64,000 bases of DNA. Source: VBCG01 sp044226535. GTDB lineage: Bacteria; Pseudomonadota; Gammaproteobacteria; Burkholderiales; Casimicrobiaceae. The translations under genes were made by a program, and so were the position numbers. The DNA lies in NCBI GenBank assembly GCA_044226535.1, contig JBGAGT010000005.1, positions 124,001 to 188,000 of the forward strand. The letters are read 5' to 3'. Below, one piece after another: positions 16,503 to 28,467 of this stretch; position 1 is the first letter of the stretch, and every line of letters starts with the position of its first letter. Under the pieces are notes generated by a model. The model saw nothing but the letters and a program-made list of their open reading frames with translations, was not told where the DNA came from and did no database searches.

Positions 16503-18439
16503 GCCGCTGCTCCTGCTGCCGCCTTTCGCCAGGCCTCGACCAGCGCCAGGTACTGCTTCGCGGCGGTATCGACCAGTCCCTTGTCGTCGAGCGCACCGGA
16601 AAGCCAGGCGCGCGACGGCGCCTCGAACAGCGTGCGCCCGACGGCGAAGCCCTTGACGCGGGGAACTCCGCGCGCCTCGGCGAAGCCCCTGGCCAGCGCG
16701 TCCATCGACGCGCCGAGGCCCAGCACCACGATGCCGCGGCAATGCGGATCGCGCTCGGCAACGAGCGCGTCGACGGCCTGCCATTGCGCGCGCGGCATCG
16801 AGGCGAGCTTCCACCACTCGGGGACGATGCCGAGGTTGTACAGGCGCTTCAGCGCGCGCAGCAGCGTGTCGGGCGCGTCGCCCGGGCGCTTGGGCGGGAT
16901 CACCTCCAGCAGCAGCGCGTGGCCGCTCGCCTGGCAGGCGTCATACAAAGTGCGAAGCTGCGTCTCCTGCTCGAGGCGGAGCGCAGCGGGGTCGTCGGGA
17001 TGGAAGGCCACGAGGCACTTGACGATGTGCTCCACCGGCCAGGACTGCAGCGTCGTCCCCACCGAGCGACCGTGCTGGAAGACCAGCGGCCGGCTGCCGG
17101 GCAGCTCGACGGGACGGCCGATCCACCAGCCGCGGCCCGTCGCGGCGGCGAGCGCGTCGGCGCCGTAGACATCGTCGATCAGCACGCCCACGCGGCCCTC
17201 GAGGCCTGCGGCCTTCGCGGCCTGTGCCACGGCGTCGACCAGCAGGCGCTTGAGCCCGGGGATGCGCGCCTCGTCGGCGCCCGCCTCGCGCGCGAGCTCG
17301 AAGAACTGCGGGCGATGGTCGAAGGCGAAGGCCAGCACCTCGGGGAACTCGCGATGCGGCGCGGTGGCGCGGTGCAGGCGCGTCAGCGTCACGTCGCGGT
17401 CGGGGCGGGGGATCGAGGCGGTGTTGGCGAGGTAGTAGTCGAGCTCGATGCGCGTGGGCATCGCGGGCGCGCAGCCATGGCGCGACACCACCAGCGCGCC
17501 GCAGGCATTCGCGTAGCGCGTGCAGGCGTCGTAATCCTCGCCCTTGAGCCATCCCGACAGGAAGCCGCCGTTGAAGGCGTCGCCGGCGCCCAGCACGTTC
17601 AGCACCTCGACGTTCACGCCCTTGCCGTTGAAGGCCGCGTCGAGCGAGGCCGGGATCGCGCCGTCGATGACCGCGCAGCCGAGGGGCCCTCGCTTCACCA
17701 CCAGCACCGCCTTCGTCGCCGCGCGCACGGCGCGCAGCGACGCCATGATGTCGTTGCTGCCGCCGGCGATGTTGAATTCCTCGATGGTACCGATCACGAG
17801 GTCGAAGAGCGGCAGGATCTTCGCGAGGTGCGCCGTGACGCCGGCATCGGCGATGAAGCGCGTCTCGCCGTCGCCGCGGCTGGTGAGCCCCCAGAGCACC
17901 GGGCGGTAGTCGATGTCGAGGATGGTGCGCACGTCGTGGCGGCGCGCGCGCTCGCAGGCCGCGGTGCTGACGCGGTGCACCTGCGGCGTCGAGAAATGCG
18001 TGCCGGTGACGAGCAGCGCCTTCGACTGCGCGACGAAGTCCTCGGCGACGTCCTCCTCGGTCACCGCCATGTCGGCGCAGTTCTCGCGGTAGAACATCAG
18101 CGGGAACGTGTCCTTGTCCTTGATGCCCAGCACCACCGCGGCGGTGAGGCGCGTGGGGTCGCGGCTCACGTGCGAGGTGTCGCAGCCTTCGCGCTCCAGC
18201 GTCTCGACGAGGAAGTTGCCCATGGCGTCGGTGCCGACGCGCGAGGCCATCGCCGCCGAAAGCCCGAGCCGCGCGCAGCCGAAGGCGGTGTTGGCCGAGG
18301 AGCCGCCGAGGTACTTGGCGAAGGTGGCGACGTCCTCGAGGCGGGCGCCGATCTGCTGGGCGTAGAAGTCGACGGCAAGGCGGCCGAGGCAGATGATGTC
18401 GAAGCGCCTGCCGGCGGCGAAAGAGGTGTTGTTGTGCAT
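16499..18439 (-). CDS. iolC: 5-dehydro-2-deoxygluconokinase fused to DUF2090 domain
   Basis: 646 residues from the ATG at 18439 (MHNNTSF). Residues about 10-335 are a PfkB sugar kinase: CLGRLAVDFYAQQIG, LGGSSANTAFGCARLG and the catalytic GAGDAFNGGF near residue 280. The remaining 300 residues are a DUF2090 domain (LAFAFDHRPQFFELA, LIDDVYGADAL, LLLEVIPPK, KGFAVGRTLF), related to class I/II-type aldolases. Fused proteins of this kind are common in proteobacteria, and the second domain is thought to supply the IolJ aldolase step; no separate iolJ is present here. It is the first gene of the operon, with 127 bases to the divergent dehydrogenase gene, where the operon promoter should lie. Confidence 0.93.
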   Translation of the reverse strand: MHNNTSFAAGRRFDIICLGRLAVDFYAQQIGARLEDVATFAKYLGGSSANTAFGCARLGLSAAMASRVGTDAMGNFLVETLEREGCDTSHVSRDPTRLTAAVVLGIKDKDTFPLMFYRENCADMAVTEEDVAEDFVAQSKALLVTGTHFSTPQVHRVSTAACERARRHDVRTILDIDYRPVLWGLTSRGDGETRFIADAGVTAHLAKILPLFDLVIGTIEEFNIAGGSNDIMASLRAVRAATKAVLVVKRGPLGCAVIDGAIPASLDAAFNGKGVNVEVLNVLGAGDAFNGGFLSGWLKGEDYDACTRYANACGALVVSRHGCAPAMPTRIELDYYLANTASIPRPDRDVTLTRLHRATAPHREFPEVLAFAFDHRPQFFELAREAGADEARIPGLKRLLVDAVAQAAKAAGLEGRVGVLIDDVYGADALAAATGRGWWIGRPVELPGSRPLVFQHGRSVGTTLQSWPVEHIVKCLVAFHPDDPAALRLEQETQLRTLYDACQASGHALLLEVIPPKRPGDAPDTLLRALKRLYNLGIVPEWWKLASMPRAQWQAVDALVAERDPHCRGIVVLGLGASMDALARGFAEARGVPRVKGFAVGRTLFEAPSRAWLSGALDDKGLVDTAAKQYLALVEAWRKAAAGAAA

Positions 18440-18566
18440 TGCGATGGGACGTGGCGGCCCGGGGAATGCGGGGTCGGCGCGGGCCCTGGCGAGCCTCGCC
18501 GCCGTGCGCCGGCCGGGGGGCCGCCGCGGGGATGTGACAATAGCAGATTGCCGAGGAGGATTCCGC

Positions 18567-19586
18567 ATGCAACGCGCGTTGCGCCTGGGGATCGCGGGGC
18601 TGGGCCGGCTGGGCCGGCGCCACGCAGAGATTTTTCGCTATCGCGTGCGCGACGCCGAGGTCGTGGCGGTGGCCACGCCCTCCGCCGAGGAGCGCGAATG
18701 GGCGTCGCGCTCGCTGGCGGGCGTGAAGGTCGTCGACGACTTCGCCGACCTCCTGCGCGAGCCCGGGATCGACGCCGTGGTGATCGTCACGCCGACCTCG
18801 CTGCACGCCGACCAGGTGATCGCCGCCCTCGCCGCCGGCAAGCACGTATTCTGTGAAAAGCCGCTGGCGCTCGACGTCGCCGACTGCAAGCGCGTCGAGG
18901 AGGCTGCGCGCCGCCATCCCGAGCTCAAGGTGCTCGTCGGCTTCATCCGCCGCTTCGACCCCTCGTACGCCGGCGCGATGCAGAAGATCCGCGACGGCGC
19001 CATCGGCACGCCCTTCCTGGTGCGCTCGCAGACCCTCGACAAGCTCGACCCTTCCGGCTTCTTCGTGAAGTTCGCGCCGACCTCGGGGGGCATCTTCCTC
19101 GACATGAGCATCCACGACGTCGATTGCGCGCGCTTCCTGCTCGGCGACCCCAAGGCCACGCGCGTCTACGCCGCGGGCCTCATCGCCGTGCACGACGGGC
19201 TCGCCGATTGCGGCGACATCGACAACGGCGTCGCCTTCATCGAGTTCGAGGGTGGGAAGCTCGCGGTGCTGCAGGCCTCGCGCACGCTGGCCTCGGGCAT
19301 GGAGGCGTCCACCGAGGTCTACGGCACCGCAGGCCGCATCGGCATCGGCTTCGACGTCAAGGAGAACGGCCTCGACATCGCCGACCAGCACGGCAACCGC
19401 CGTGCCGGCCTGCCGACGTTCTGGGAGCGCTTCGGCACGGCCTTTCCCATCGAGCTGCAGGCCTTCGTCGACGCGGTGCGCGAGGACGCCGCGCTGCCAC
19501 TCGCGCTGTCCGATGCCACCGAGAACACGCGCATCGCCGCGGCGATCACCGAGGCGTTCAAGACACGCAAGCCCGTGGAACTGTAG
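18567..19586 (+). CDS. Gfo/Idh/MocA oxidoreductase, second inositol dehydrogenase-like
   Basis: 339 residues. The Rossmann motif GIAGLGRLGRRHAE, the EKPLALD Lys motif, GFIRRFDPSYAGAM and FLDMSIHDVDCARFLLGD place it close to inositol 2-dehydrogenases; the IRRFDPSY segment is typical of that subgroup. The ATG at 18567 has a strong site, GAGGAGGA, 7-14 bases upstream. It is divergent from iolC, so both can share one control region at 18440-18566, where TGTGACAAT at 18533-18541 could serve as an extended -10 for this gene. It may oxidise scyllo-inositol or another stereoisomer, which would explain two such enzymes. The substrate is inferred from context only. Confidence 0.85.
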   Translation: MQRALRLGIAGLGRLGRRHAEIFRYRVRDAEVVAVATPSAEEREWASRSLAGVKVVDDFADLLREPGIDAVVIVTPTSLHADQVIAALAAGKHVFCEKPLALDVADCKRVEEAARRHPELKVLVGFIRRFDPSYAGAMQKIRDGAIGTPFLVRSQTLDKLDPSGFFVKFAPTSGGIFLDMSIHDVDCARFLLGDPKATRVYAAGLIAVHDGLADCGDIDNGVAFIEFEGGKLAVLQASRTLASGMEASTEVYGTAGRIGIGFDVKENGLDIADQHGNRRAGLPTFWERFGTAFPIELQAFVDAVREDAALPLALSDATENTRIAAAITEAFKTRKPVEL

Positions 19587-19602
19587 AGTCGGGGGCCCTG
19601 CC

Positions 19603-21048
19603 ATGGACGAAACGAGCGCATCGCATCCGCAGCATGAAGGCGCCCGCGTACACCGCGCCGCGCTGGCGCTGGTCCTCGCCGGCGCCCTGGCCTTCGCGGC
19701 GCCGTCGGGCTTCGCGCCCACGGCCGCGGCCCAGGCACCGGCCGCGGGGCCGGCCGCCGCGCCCGCCGGCGTTCCGGCGACCCTGTTCGCCAACGTGCGC
19801 GTGTTCGACGGCAAGGGCGACCGCCTTTCCGCTCCGGCGAACGTGCTCGTGCGCGGGAACCACATCGCGCGCATCTCGGCTGCATCCCTCGCCAACGAGG
19901 CGGGACCCGGCGCCGTGGTGATCGACGGCGCGGGCCGTACGCTGATGCCCGGGCTGATCGACGCGCACTGGCACACCATGCTGGTGCGCCCCAGCGTCGC
20001 GCAGGCGCTGACCCAGGGCGTGGGCTACCTCAACCTGCTCGCCAGCGCCGAGGCCACCGCCACGCTGATGCGCGGCTTCACCACGGTGCGCGACATGGGC
20101 GGCCCTTCGTTCGACCTGAAGCAGGCGATCGACGAGGGGCTCGTCGCCGGGCCGCGCATCTGGCCCTCGGGCGCGATGATCTCGGTCACGGGCGGGCACG
20201 GCGACTTCCGCAACCTCTGGGAGTTGCCGCGCCGCATCGGCGGCCCGCCGACGCGCGCCGAAGCCATCGGCGGCTCGACCATCGCCGACAGCCCCGACGA
20301 GGTGCGCATGCGCGCCCGCGAGCAGCTGATGCAAGGCGCGTCGCAGGTCAAGCTGACGGCCGGCGGCGGCGTCGCCTCGCCGCACAGCCCGCTCGACGTC
20401 ACCACCTTCACCGAGCCCGAGCTCCGCGCCGCGGTCGAAGCCGCCCACAACTGGGGCACCTACGTCACTGTGCACGCCTACACGCCCGAGGCGATCCAGG
20501 GCGCGATCGCCGCGGGGGTCACCTGCATCGAGCACGGCCACCTGATGGACGAGGCGACGGCGAAGCTGATGGCCGAGAAGGGCATCTGGCTCAGTACCCA
20601 GCCTTTCCCCAGCGAGCTCGGCAACGCCTTCCCGCCGGGGTCCGAGCAGCGCGAGAAATTCGAGGAGGTGTACGCCGGCGTCGACAACGTCTACACGCTC
20701 GCCAGGAAGTACAAGCTCAAGACCGCCTGGGGAACCGACATCCTGTTCGCGCCGGCGCTGGCACCGCGCCAGGGCGCACTGCTGGCGATGATGACGCGCT
20801 GGTACACGCCGGCGCAGACGCTGGCGATGGCCACGTCCACCAACGGCGAGCTCCTCGCGCTGTCGGGGCTGCGCAGCCCCTACCGCGGCAAGCTCGGCGT
20901 GGTCGAGGAAGGCGCGCTCGCCGACCTCCTGCTGGTCGATGGCGACCCGCTCGCCAACATCAACCTGATCGCCGACCCCGCGAAGAACTTCGTGGTGATC
21001 ATGAAGGACGGCAAGGTCTACAAGAACACGCTCGGCGATCGCCGCTAG
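19603..21048 (+). CDS. exported metal-dependent amidohydrolase
   Basis: 481 residues. An N-terminal extension of about 19 residues precedes a hydrophobic export segment (ALALVLAGALAFAAPSGFAP). The body is an amidohydrolase barrel of the imidazolonepropionase/prolidase-like group. It shows the HxH motif in DAHWHTM, the likely carboxylated Lys in QVKLTAGGG, His in VTVHAYTPEA and CIEHGHLMD, and Asp in AWGTDILF. All metal ligands are therefore present. The start is 16 bases after the preceding gene, but the function looks unrelated to inositol. Relatives act on Xaa-Pro dipeptides, carboxy-terminal amides or organophosphates; the substrate cannot be chosen here. Confidence 0.87.
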   Translation: MDETSASHPQHEGARVHRAALALVLAGALAFAAPSGFAPTAAAQAPAAGPAAAPAGVPATLFANVRVFDGKGDRLSAPANVLVRGNHIARISAASLANEAGPGAVVIDGAGRTLMPGLIDAHWHTMLVRPSVAQALTQGVGYLNLLASAEATATLMRGFTTVRDMGGPSFDLKQAIDEGLVAGPRIWPSGAMISVTGGHGDFRNLWELPRRIGGPPTRAEAIGGSTIADSPDEVRMRAREQLMQGASQVKLTAGGGVASPHSPLDVTTFTEPELRAAVEAAHNWGTYVTVHAYTPEAIQGAIAAGVTCIEHGHLMDEATAKLMAEKGIWLSTQPFPSELGNAFPPGSEQREKFEEVYAGVDNVYTLARKYKLKTAWGTDILFAPALAPRQGALLAMMTRWYTPAQTLAMATSTNGELLALSGLRSPYRGKLGVVEEGALADLLLVDGDPLANINLIADPAKNFVVIMKDGKVYKNTLGDRR

Positions 21049-21062
21049 GCGCGATCCTCCCC

Positions 21063-21191
21063 GTCATCCCCGCGCAAGCGGGGACCCATCGCCACCGTCA
21101 TCCCCGCGCAAGCGGGGAACCATCGCCACCGTCATCCCCGCGAAAGCGGGGATCCGCGTCAATCATGGTTCCCCGCTTGCGCGGGGATGAC
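21063..21191. repeat. palindromic repeat cluster, 3 direct + 1 inverted copies
   Basis: Direct copies start with GTCATCCCCGC at 21063, 21097 and 21131, a period of 34 bases, and are followed by an inverted copy at 21165-21191. The unit contains a GC-rich stem (CCCCGC / GCGGGG) with a short AAG-type loop. The cluster fills the gap 21049-21216 between the two convergent genes and could act as a bidirectional transcription or mRNA end. Confidence 0.9.
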
Positions 21192-21216
21192 GGATGCGTA
21201 CAGGGATGACGGATGC

Positions 21217-22881
<1,665 letters not shown>

Positions 22882-22960
22882 GGCGATGCGAGGCCCGTTG
22901 GAGGGGCCGTGTCGATTCGGGGGGAATCGCTGATTATCGCAGAGGCGCCGCGTCCGCCCC

Positions 22961-23126
22961 GTCATCCCCGCGAAAGCAGGCACTCATCGCCGTCATCCCC
23001 GCGAAAGCGGGGACCCATCGCCGTCATCCCCGCGAAAGCGGGGACCCATCGCCGTCATCCCCGCGAAAGCGGGGACCCAGATGTGGCGCCACGCCAAGGC
23101 TGGGTCCCCGCTTTCGCGGGGATGAC
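22961..23126. repeat. palindromic repeat cluster, 4 direct + 1 inverted copies
   Basis: Four direct copies start at 22961, 22992, 23023 and 23054 (period 31), followed by a short palindrome (TGGCGCCA) and an inverted copy at 23102-23126. The cluster occupies most of the gap 22882-23152. The arrangement of direct copies closed by one inverted copy is the same as at 21.1 kb. Confidence 0.9.
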
Positions 23127-23152
23127 AGGCGTCGGCTACTTCGCGACGGCGG

Positions 23153-23845
23153 CTACTTCGCGGCGGCGGCCTTGGGCGCGCCCGCGCCGCCCGCCTGCTT
23201 GGCGTCGGCGGCGGCCTTCAGCGTCTGCCAGCGTGCCGAGAACCCGTCGTAGCGCGCGATGGTCTGCGCGCGTTCCTGCTGGCGCTGGGTGATGAGCGCG
23301 TCCTGCCGTTGCAGCTCGCCGTCGATCGACGCGAGCTCGCGCTCCATCGAGTCGGGCACCGGCTTGCCGTTCAGTGCCGACTTGCGCACGTCGATTTCCG
23401 CCTTGCGCTTCTCGAGCTGGGCAACGTAGGCACGCGTCGACTCGAGCTGGGTGTCGATGGTGGCCACCGCGCGGTGCTTCGACAGCTCGATCTCCTCGGG
23501 GCTGGAGAACGACTGCATCAGCGCGCGATCCTGGCGCTCGGCCTCCTCGCGCGAGCGCGCGACGGTGGCGAGGCGCTTGGCCTCCGCCTCCTGCGCCTGG
23601 CGCTGCTCCGGGGTCAGCGGCGCGTCGATCTTGCGCACCGGCCGCGCCTGCTTGTCGAGCACGGTAGCCGCCTTGTTGACCTCCTCGGCCGGCATCTTGT
23701 CGGTGTAGTGGATCACGCCCTTTTCGTCGGTCCACTTGTAGGTGTCGGCCGCGCCGGGCATCGCCAGGGCGAGCGCCGCCAGCGCCAGCAGCGTCGCGGC
23801 GGCGCGTGGCCGTGGCTGCAGCAGGGCGAAATGACGCCGGGTCAT
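23153..23845 (-). CDS. exported DUF4124 coiled-coil protein
   Basis: 230 residues with a signal peptide (AAATLLALAALALAMPGAADTY). The DUF4124 motif YKWTDEKGVIHYTDKMP follows directly, a small Trp/Tyr-rich fold found at the N-terminus of many proteobacterial envelope proteins. From about residue 80 the sequence is charged and helical (PEQRQAQEAEAKRLATVARS, ERELASIDGELQRQDALIT), most likely coiled coil, ending in an Ala/Lys tail. The gene ends 27 bases from the end of a repeat cluster. It lies 13 bases downstream of pyrE on the same strand and may be co-transcribed. Function unknown. Confidence 0.82.
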   Translation of the reverse strand: MTRRHFALLQPRPRAAATLLALAALALAMPGAADTYKWTDEKGVIHYTDKMPAEEVNKAATVLDKQARPVRKIDAPLTPEQRQAQEAEAKRLATVARSREEAERQDRALMQSFSSPEEIELSKHRAVATIDTQLESTRAYVAQLEKRKAEIDVRKSALNGKPVPDSMERELASIDGELQRQDALITQRQQERAQTIARYDGFSARWQTLKAAADAKQAGGAGAPKAAAAK

Positions 23846-23858
23846 CGAACGCCGGCCC

Positions 23859-24512
23859 TCACGCGACGCCGTACTGCGCCCGGTACGCGGCCACCGCGCC
23901 CGCGTGGGCCGCCAGCGCCGGCTCGGCGCCGATGAAGCCCGCGAGGTCGTCGAGGGTGGCGATGGACAGGACCGGCAGGCCGAAATCGCGCTCCAGCTCC
24001 TGGATGGCCGACAGCTCTCCGCGCCCGCGCTCCTTGCGGTCGAAGGCGATCAGTACCGCCACCGGGGTCGCGCCCGCCTTGCGGACGCGCTCGATGGCCT
24101 CGCGCTTGGCCCCGCCATCGGTGATCACGTCGTCGACGATCACGACCCGTCCCTCGAGGGGCGCTCCGACGATGTCGCCGCCCTCGCCGTGATCCTTGGC
24201 TTCCTTGCGATTGAAGCTGAATGGCACATTGTGACCCTTTTCGGCAAGGGCGATCGCGGTCGCCGCCGCCAGGGTGATGCCCTTGTACGCCGGTCCAAAC
24301 AGCATGTCGAACGGCATGCCCGAGCTCTCCAGCGCCTCGGCGTAGTAGCGGCCGAGGTCGCGGAGGCTGGCACCGTCGTTGAACGATCCCGTGTTGAAGA
24401 AGTACGGAGTCCTGCGGCCTGCCTTGGTGACGAAGTCCCCGAACCGCAGCACGTCGCGTGCCAGTGCGAAGGCGAGGAAACGCCGGCGGAAGTCGGTTTC
24501 GGCGATGGGCAT
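23859..24512 (-). CDS. pyrE: orotate phosphoribosyltransferase
   Basis: 217 residues. Adds orotate to PRPP to give OMP in pyrimidine synthesis. The PRPP motif VVIVDDVITDGGAKREA is intact, as are TPYFFNTGSFNDG at the N-terminal side and FGPAYKGITLAAATA; KEAKDHGEGGDIVG forms the flexible catalytic loop with its Lys and His. The ATG at 24512 gives the normal length. A TATAAT sequence lies only 10-15 bases upstream on this strand, so the transcript may have almost no leader. The gene is divergent from xth, and DUF4124 follows. Confidence 0.96.
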   Translation of the reverse strand: MPIAETDFRRRFLAFALARDVLRFGDFVTKAGRRTPYFFNTGSFNDGASLRDLGRYYAEALESSGMPFDMLFGPAYKGITLAAATAIALAEKGHNVPFSFNRKEAKDHGEGGDIVGAPLEGRVVIVDDVITDGGAKREAIERVRKAGATPVAVLIAFDRKERGRGELSAIQELERDFGLPVLSIATLDDLAGFIGAEPALAAHAGAVAAYRAQYGVA

Positions 24513-24521
24513 GGCGCGCCG

Positions 24522-24527
24522 ATTATA
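24522..24527 (-). promoter_or_regulatory. TATAAT -10 element of pyrE
   Basis: A perfect -10 hexamer on the - strand within TTTATAATC. Transcription would begin near 24515, three bases from the pyrE ATG, giving a leaderless or near-leaderless message. No good -35 is visible, the region upstream being very GC-rich. Confidence 0.5.
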
Positions 24528-24578
24528 AACGGCGGCCCCCGCGCGACGGGGTCCGAACCCGGGGCGCCGGCGGCTCGC

Positions 24579-24584
24579 TAGAAT
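24579..24584 (+). promoter_or_regulatory. TAGAAT -10 element of xth
   Basis: TAGAAT in CTCGCTAGAATCGCC lies 31 bases before the GTG start of xth and matches the -10 consensus at five of six positions. No clear -35 is present. Confidence 0.4.
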
Positions 24585-24615
24585 CGCCGGTTTTCGCAGT
24601 GTCTCGAGGAAACCC

Positions 24616-25392
24616 GTGCGCATCGTCACCCTCAACGTCAATGGCATCCGCAGCGCCGAGCGCAAGGGATTCGCGCGCTGGCTCGCGCGCGTCGAGCCCT
24701 GGGACGTCGTCTGCCTTCAGGAGATCAAGTGCAGCCACGACGACATCCCGAAAAGCCTCGCCGCGCCGCGCAAGAGCGCCGCGACCTTCCACCCCGCCGA
24801 GCGCAAGGGCTACAGCGGCGTGGCGATCTACTCGAAGCTTCCGCACCGCGCCGACACGGGCTTCGGCATCGCCGAGTTCGACGCCGAGGGCCGCTACCTC
24901 GAGGCGCACTTCCGCGACGTCACCGTGGTCAGCGTCTACCTGCCCTCGGGGTCGGCGGGGCCGCACCGCCAGGCCTCCAAGTTCCGCTTCCTCGAGGCCT
25001 TCTTACCGCACCTGCGCGCGCTGCGCCAGCGCGGTCGCGAGATCGTGCTCTGCGGAGACTGGAACATCGCGCACCACCCCATCGACCTCCGCAACTGGAA
25101 GGGCAACCAGAAGAACTCGGGCTTCCTGCCCGAGGAGCGCGCGTGGCTCACGCGCGTGTTCGACGAGATCGGCTTCGTCGACGTGTTCCGCCAGGTGGAC
25201 AAGCGGCCGGACCAGTACACCTGGTGGTCCAATCGCGGCGCGTCCTGGGAGAAGAACGTCGGCTGGCGCATCGACTACCAGATCGCCACCCCCGGCATCG
25301 CCGCGCGCGCGCACGCCGTGTCGATCTACAAGAACCGCCGCTTTTCCGACCACGCCCCGCTGATCGTCGACTACGACTGGGAGCTTGCATGA
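24616..25392 (+). CDS. xth: exodeoxyribonuclease III
   Basis: 258 residues, GTG start at 24616 preceded by CGAGGAAACCC. An endonuclease/exonuclease/phosphatase-fold enzyme that cuts at abasic sites and trims 3' ends in base-excision repair. Motifs in order: TLNVNGIRSAERKG, the metal-binding Glu in CLQEIKCSHDD, YSGVAIYSK, LCGDWNIAHHPIDL with catalytic Asp and Asn, YTWWSNRG, WRIDYQIATP and the terminal catalytic His in FSDHAPLIVDY. All active-site residues are present. The next gene starts 19 bases downstream. Confidence 0.95.
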   Translation: MRIVTLNVNGIRSAERKGFARWLARVEPWDVVCLQEIKCSHDDIPKSLAAPRKSAATFHPAERKGYSGVAIYSKLPHRADTGFGIAEFDAEGRYLEAHFRDVTVVSVYLPSGSAGPHRQASKFRFLEAFLPHLRALRQRGREIVLCGDWNIAHHPIDLRNWKGNQKNSGFLPEERAWLTRVFDEIGFVDVFRQVDKRPDQYTWWSNRGASWEKNVGWRIDYQIATPGIAARAHAVSIYKNRRFSDHAPLIVDYDWELA

Positions 25393-25411
25393 TTCCCCGA
25401 CGCGAGGCCCC

Positions 25412-27359
<1,948 letters not shown>

Positions 27360-27379
<20 letters not shown>

Positions 27380-28304
27380 TCGCGGCGATCAACCGCCAGA
27401 CGCGGCCGCGGTCGCGCTGCCACACGTGCACGTACCAGCCTTCCGAAGGCGTCGCGCCGCCGCGGGTGAACGTGCCGCGCGTATAGGCGAGATCGTCGCT
27501 CTGCGCGACGCGGCCGGCCTCCGGCGCGAAGTCGATGCGTCCCGCGGGCTGCGCATTGAGCCATGCCACGAGCTCGCGTCCCGTCAGCGCGGGGGCGTTG
27601 TCGCGCACCCAGCGCGTCGAGGCGACCACCCAGTCGCGCAAGGCGGCGCCGCCGTCGGGTGTCGGGCCGACGAGGCGCGTGCCGCGCTCCATCGCCATCA
27701 GCGCATCCAGTGAAGCCTGGCGCCCCGCGGCATCGAGCGTGGCCATCGGCCCCTCGAACATCGGCACGCGCAGGTTGGACGCGCCTTCCTGCGGCGGCGG
27801 CGCGTCGAGCGTCACGCCCGCGTCGAGGATCACCCGCCAGGCGCCGCTTTCGCGCGACCAGATGGAGAAGAAGTAGCCATGGCTCGCGGGCCCGTTCGGC
27901 GCGGCGCGCTTGCTGGTGCGCGACGGACCCGTGGTGAAGCCGAGGTCGCCCGCGCGCGACACCGCGCCCACCTGCGGCCCCCACTCGAGCAGCGTCGCCA
28001 TCGGGTCGCCGCTGGCCGGATGTGCCTTCACGAACTCGGCGTAGCGCACGGGCCCCGGCGCGAACACGATCGCGTCGTCGGCGAGGTTCTTGAGGAAGGC
28101 CGGCCGCACGCCGATGGCGTAGGCGTCGCGCGCGAATGCGCGCTCCGCGCTGAAAAGCGCGTCGAGCTGCGGGCTGGTCTGCGACATGCGGATCGACGCC
28201 ATCGGGTTGGGAGGAGGCGCCGAGGTCTGGCAGGCCACGAGGGCCAGCGCCGCGGTTGCCGTTACCACGGCCTGCCCGAGCCGGCGATGCGCGCGTCCGA
28301 TCAT
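27360..28304 (-). CDS. predicted lipoprotein, DUF4440/SnoaL-like
   Basis: 314 residues from the ATG at 28304. A lipobox, ALVACQ, ends the signal peptide. Two NTF2-like halves can be seen: the first around LDALFSAERAFARDAYAIGV...FVKAHPASG...SIWSRESGAWRVILDAG and the second around LVAWLNAQPAGRIDFAPEAG...HVWQRDRGRVWRLIAAISLP. The SIWSRESGAWR and VWQRDRGRVWRL segments each correspond to the last strands of a SnoaL-like fold, so this may be a duplicated domain. Catalytic function is not evident. Its end overlaps the ABC-F gene on the opposite strand by 20 bases. Confidence 0.78.
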
Positions 28305-28381
28305 CGGGCACAGTGTAACGCGGGGTGTGCCGTGCGCCGTGATCCGCAAACGCGCGAGTCCATCCGGTCGGGATGGACGCC

Positions 28382-28467
28382 GGGTCCCCGCTTTCGCGGG
28401 GATGACGGGTGCTCAGGTGGGTGACGGGTGCTCAGGTGGGAATGACGGGTGCCAGGTGGGGATGACG
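28382..28467. repeat. palindromic repeat copy plus short degenerate tandem repeat
   Basis: An inverted-orientation copy of the dispersed palindrome (GGGTCCCCGC...GCGGGGATGAC) starts at 28382. It is followed to 28467 by about three imperfect 20-base units related to GATGACGGGTGCTCAGGTGG. The tandem looks like stepwise duplication of the repeat's right edge. Confidence 0.75.

Noticed and set aside
22882..22983. Extended N-terminus of EttA
   Set aside because: The added residues (MPAFAGMT...) are encoded by the palindromic repeat; the family start is MAQYVYT at 22881.
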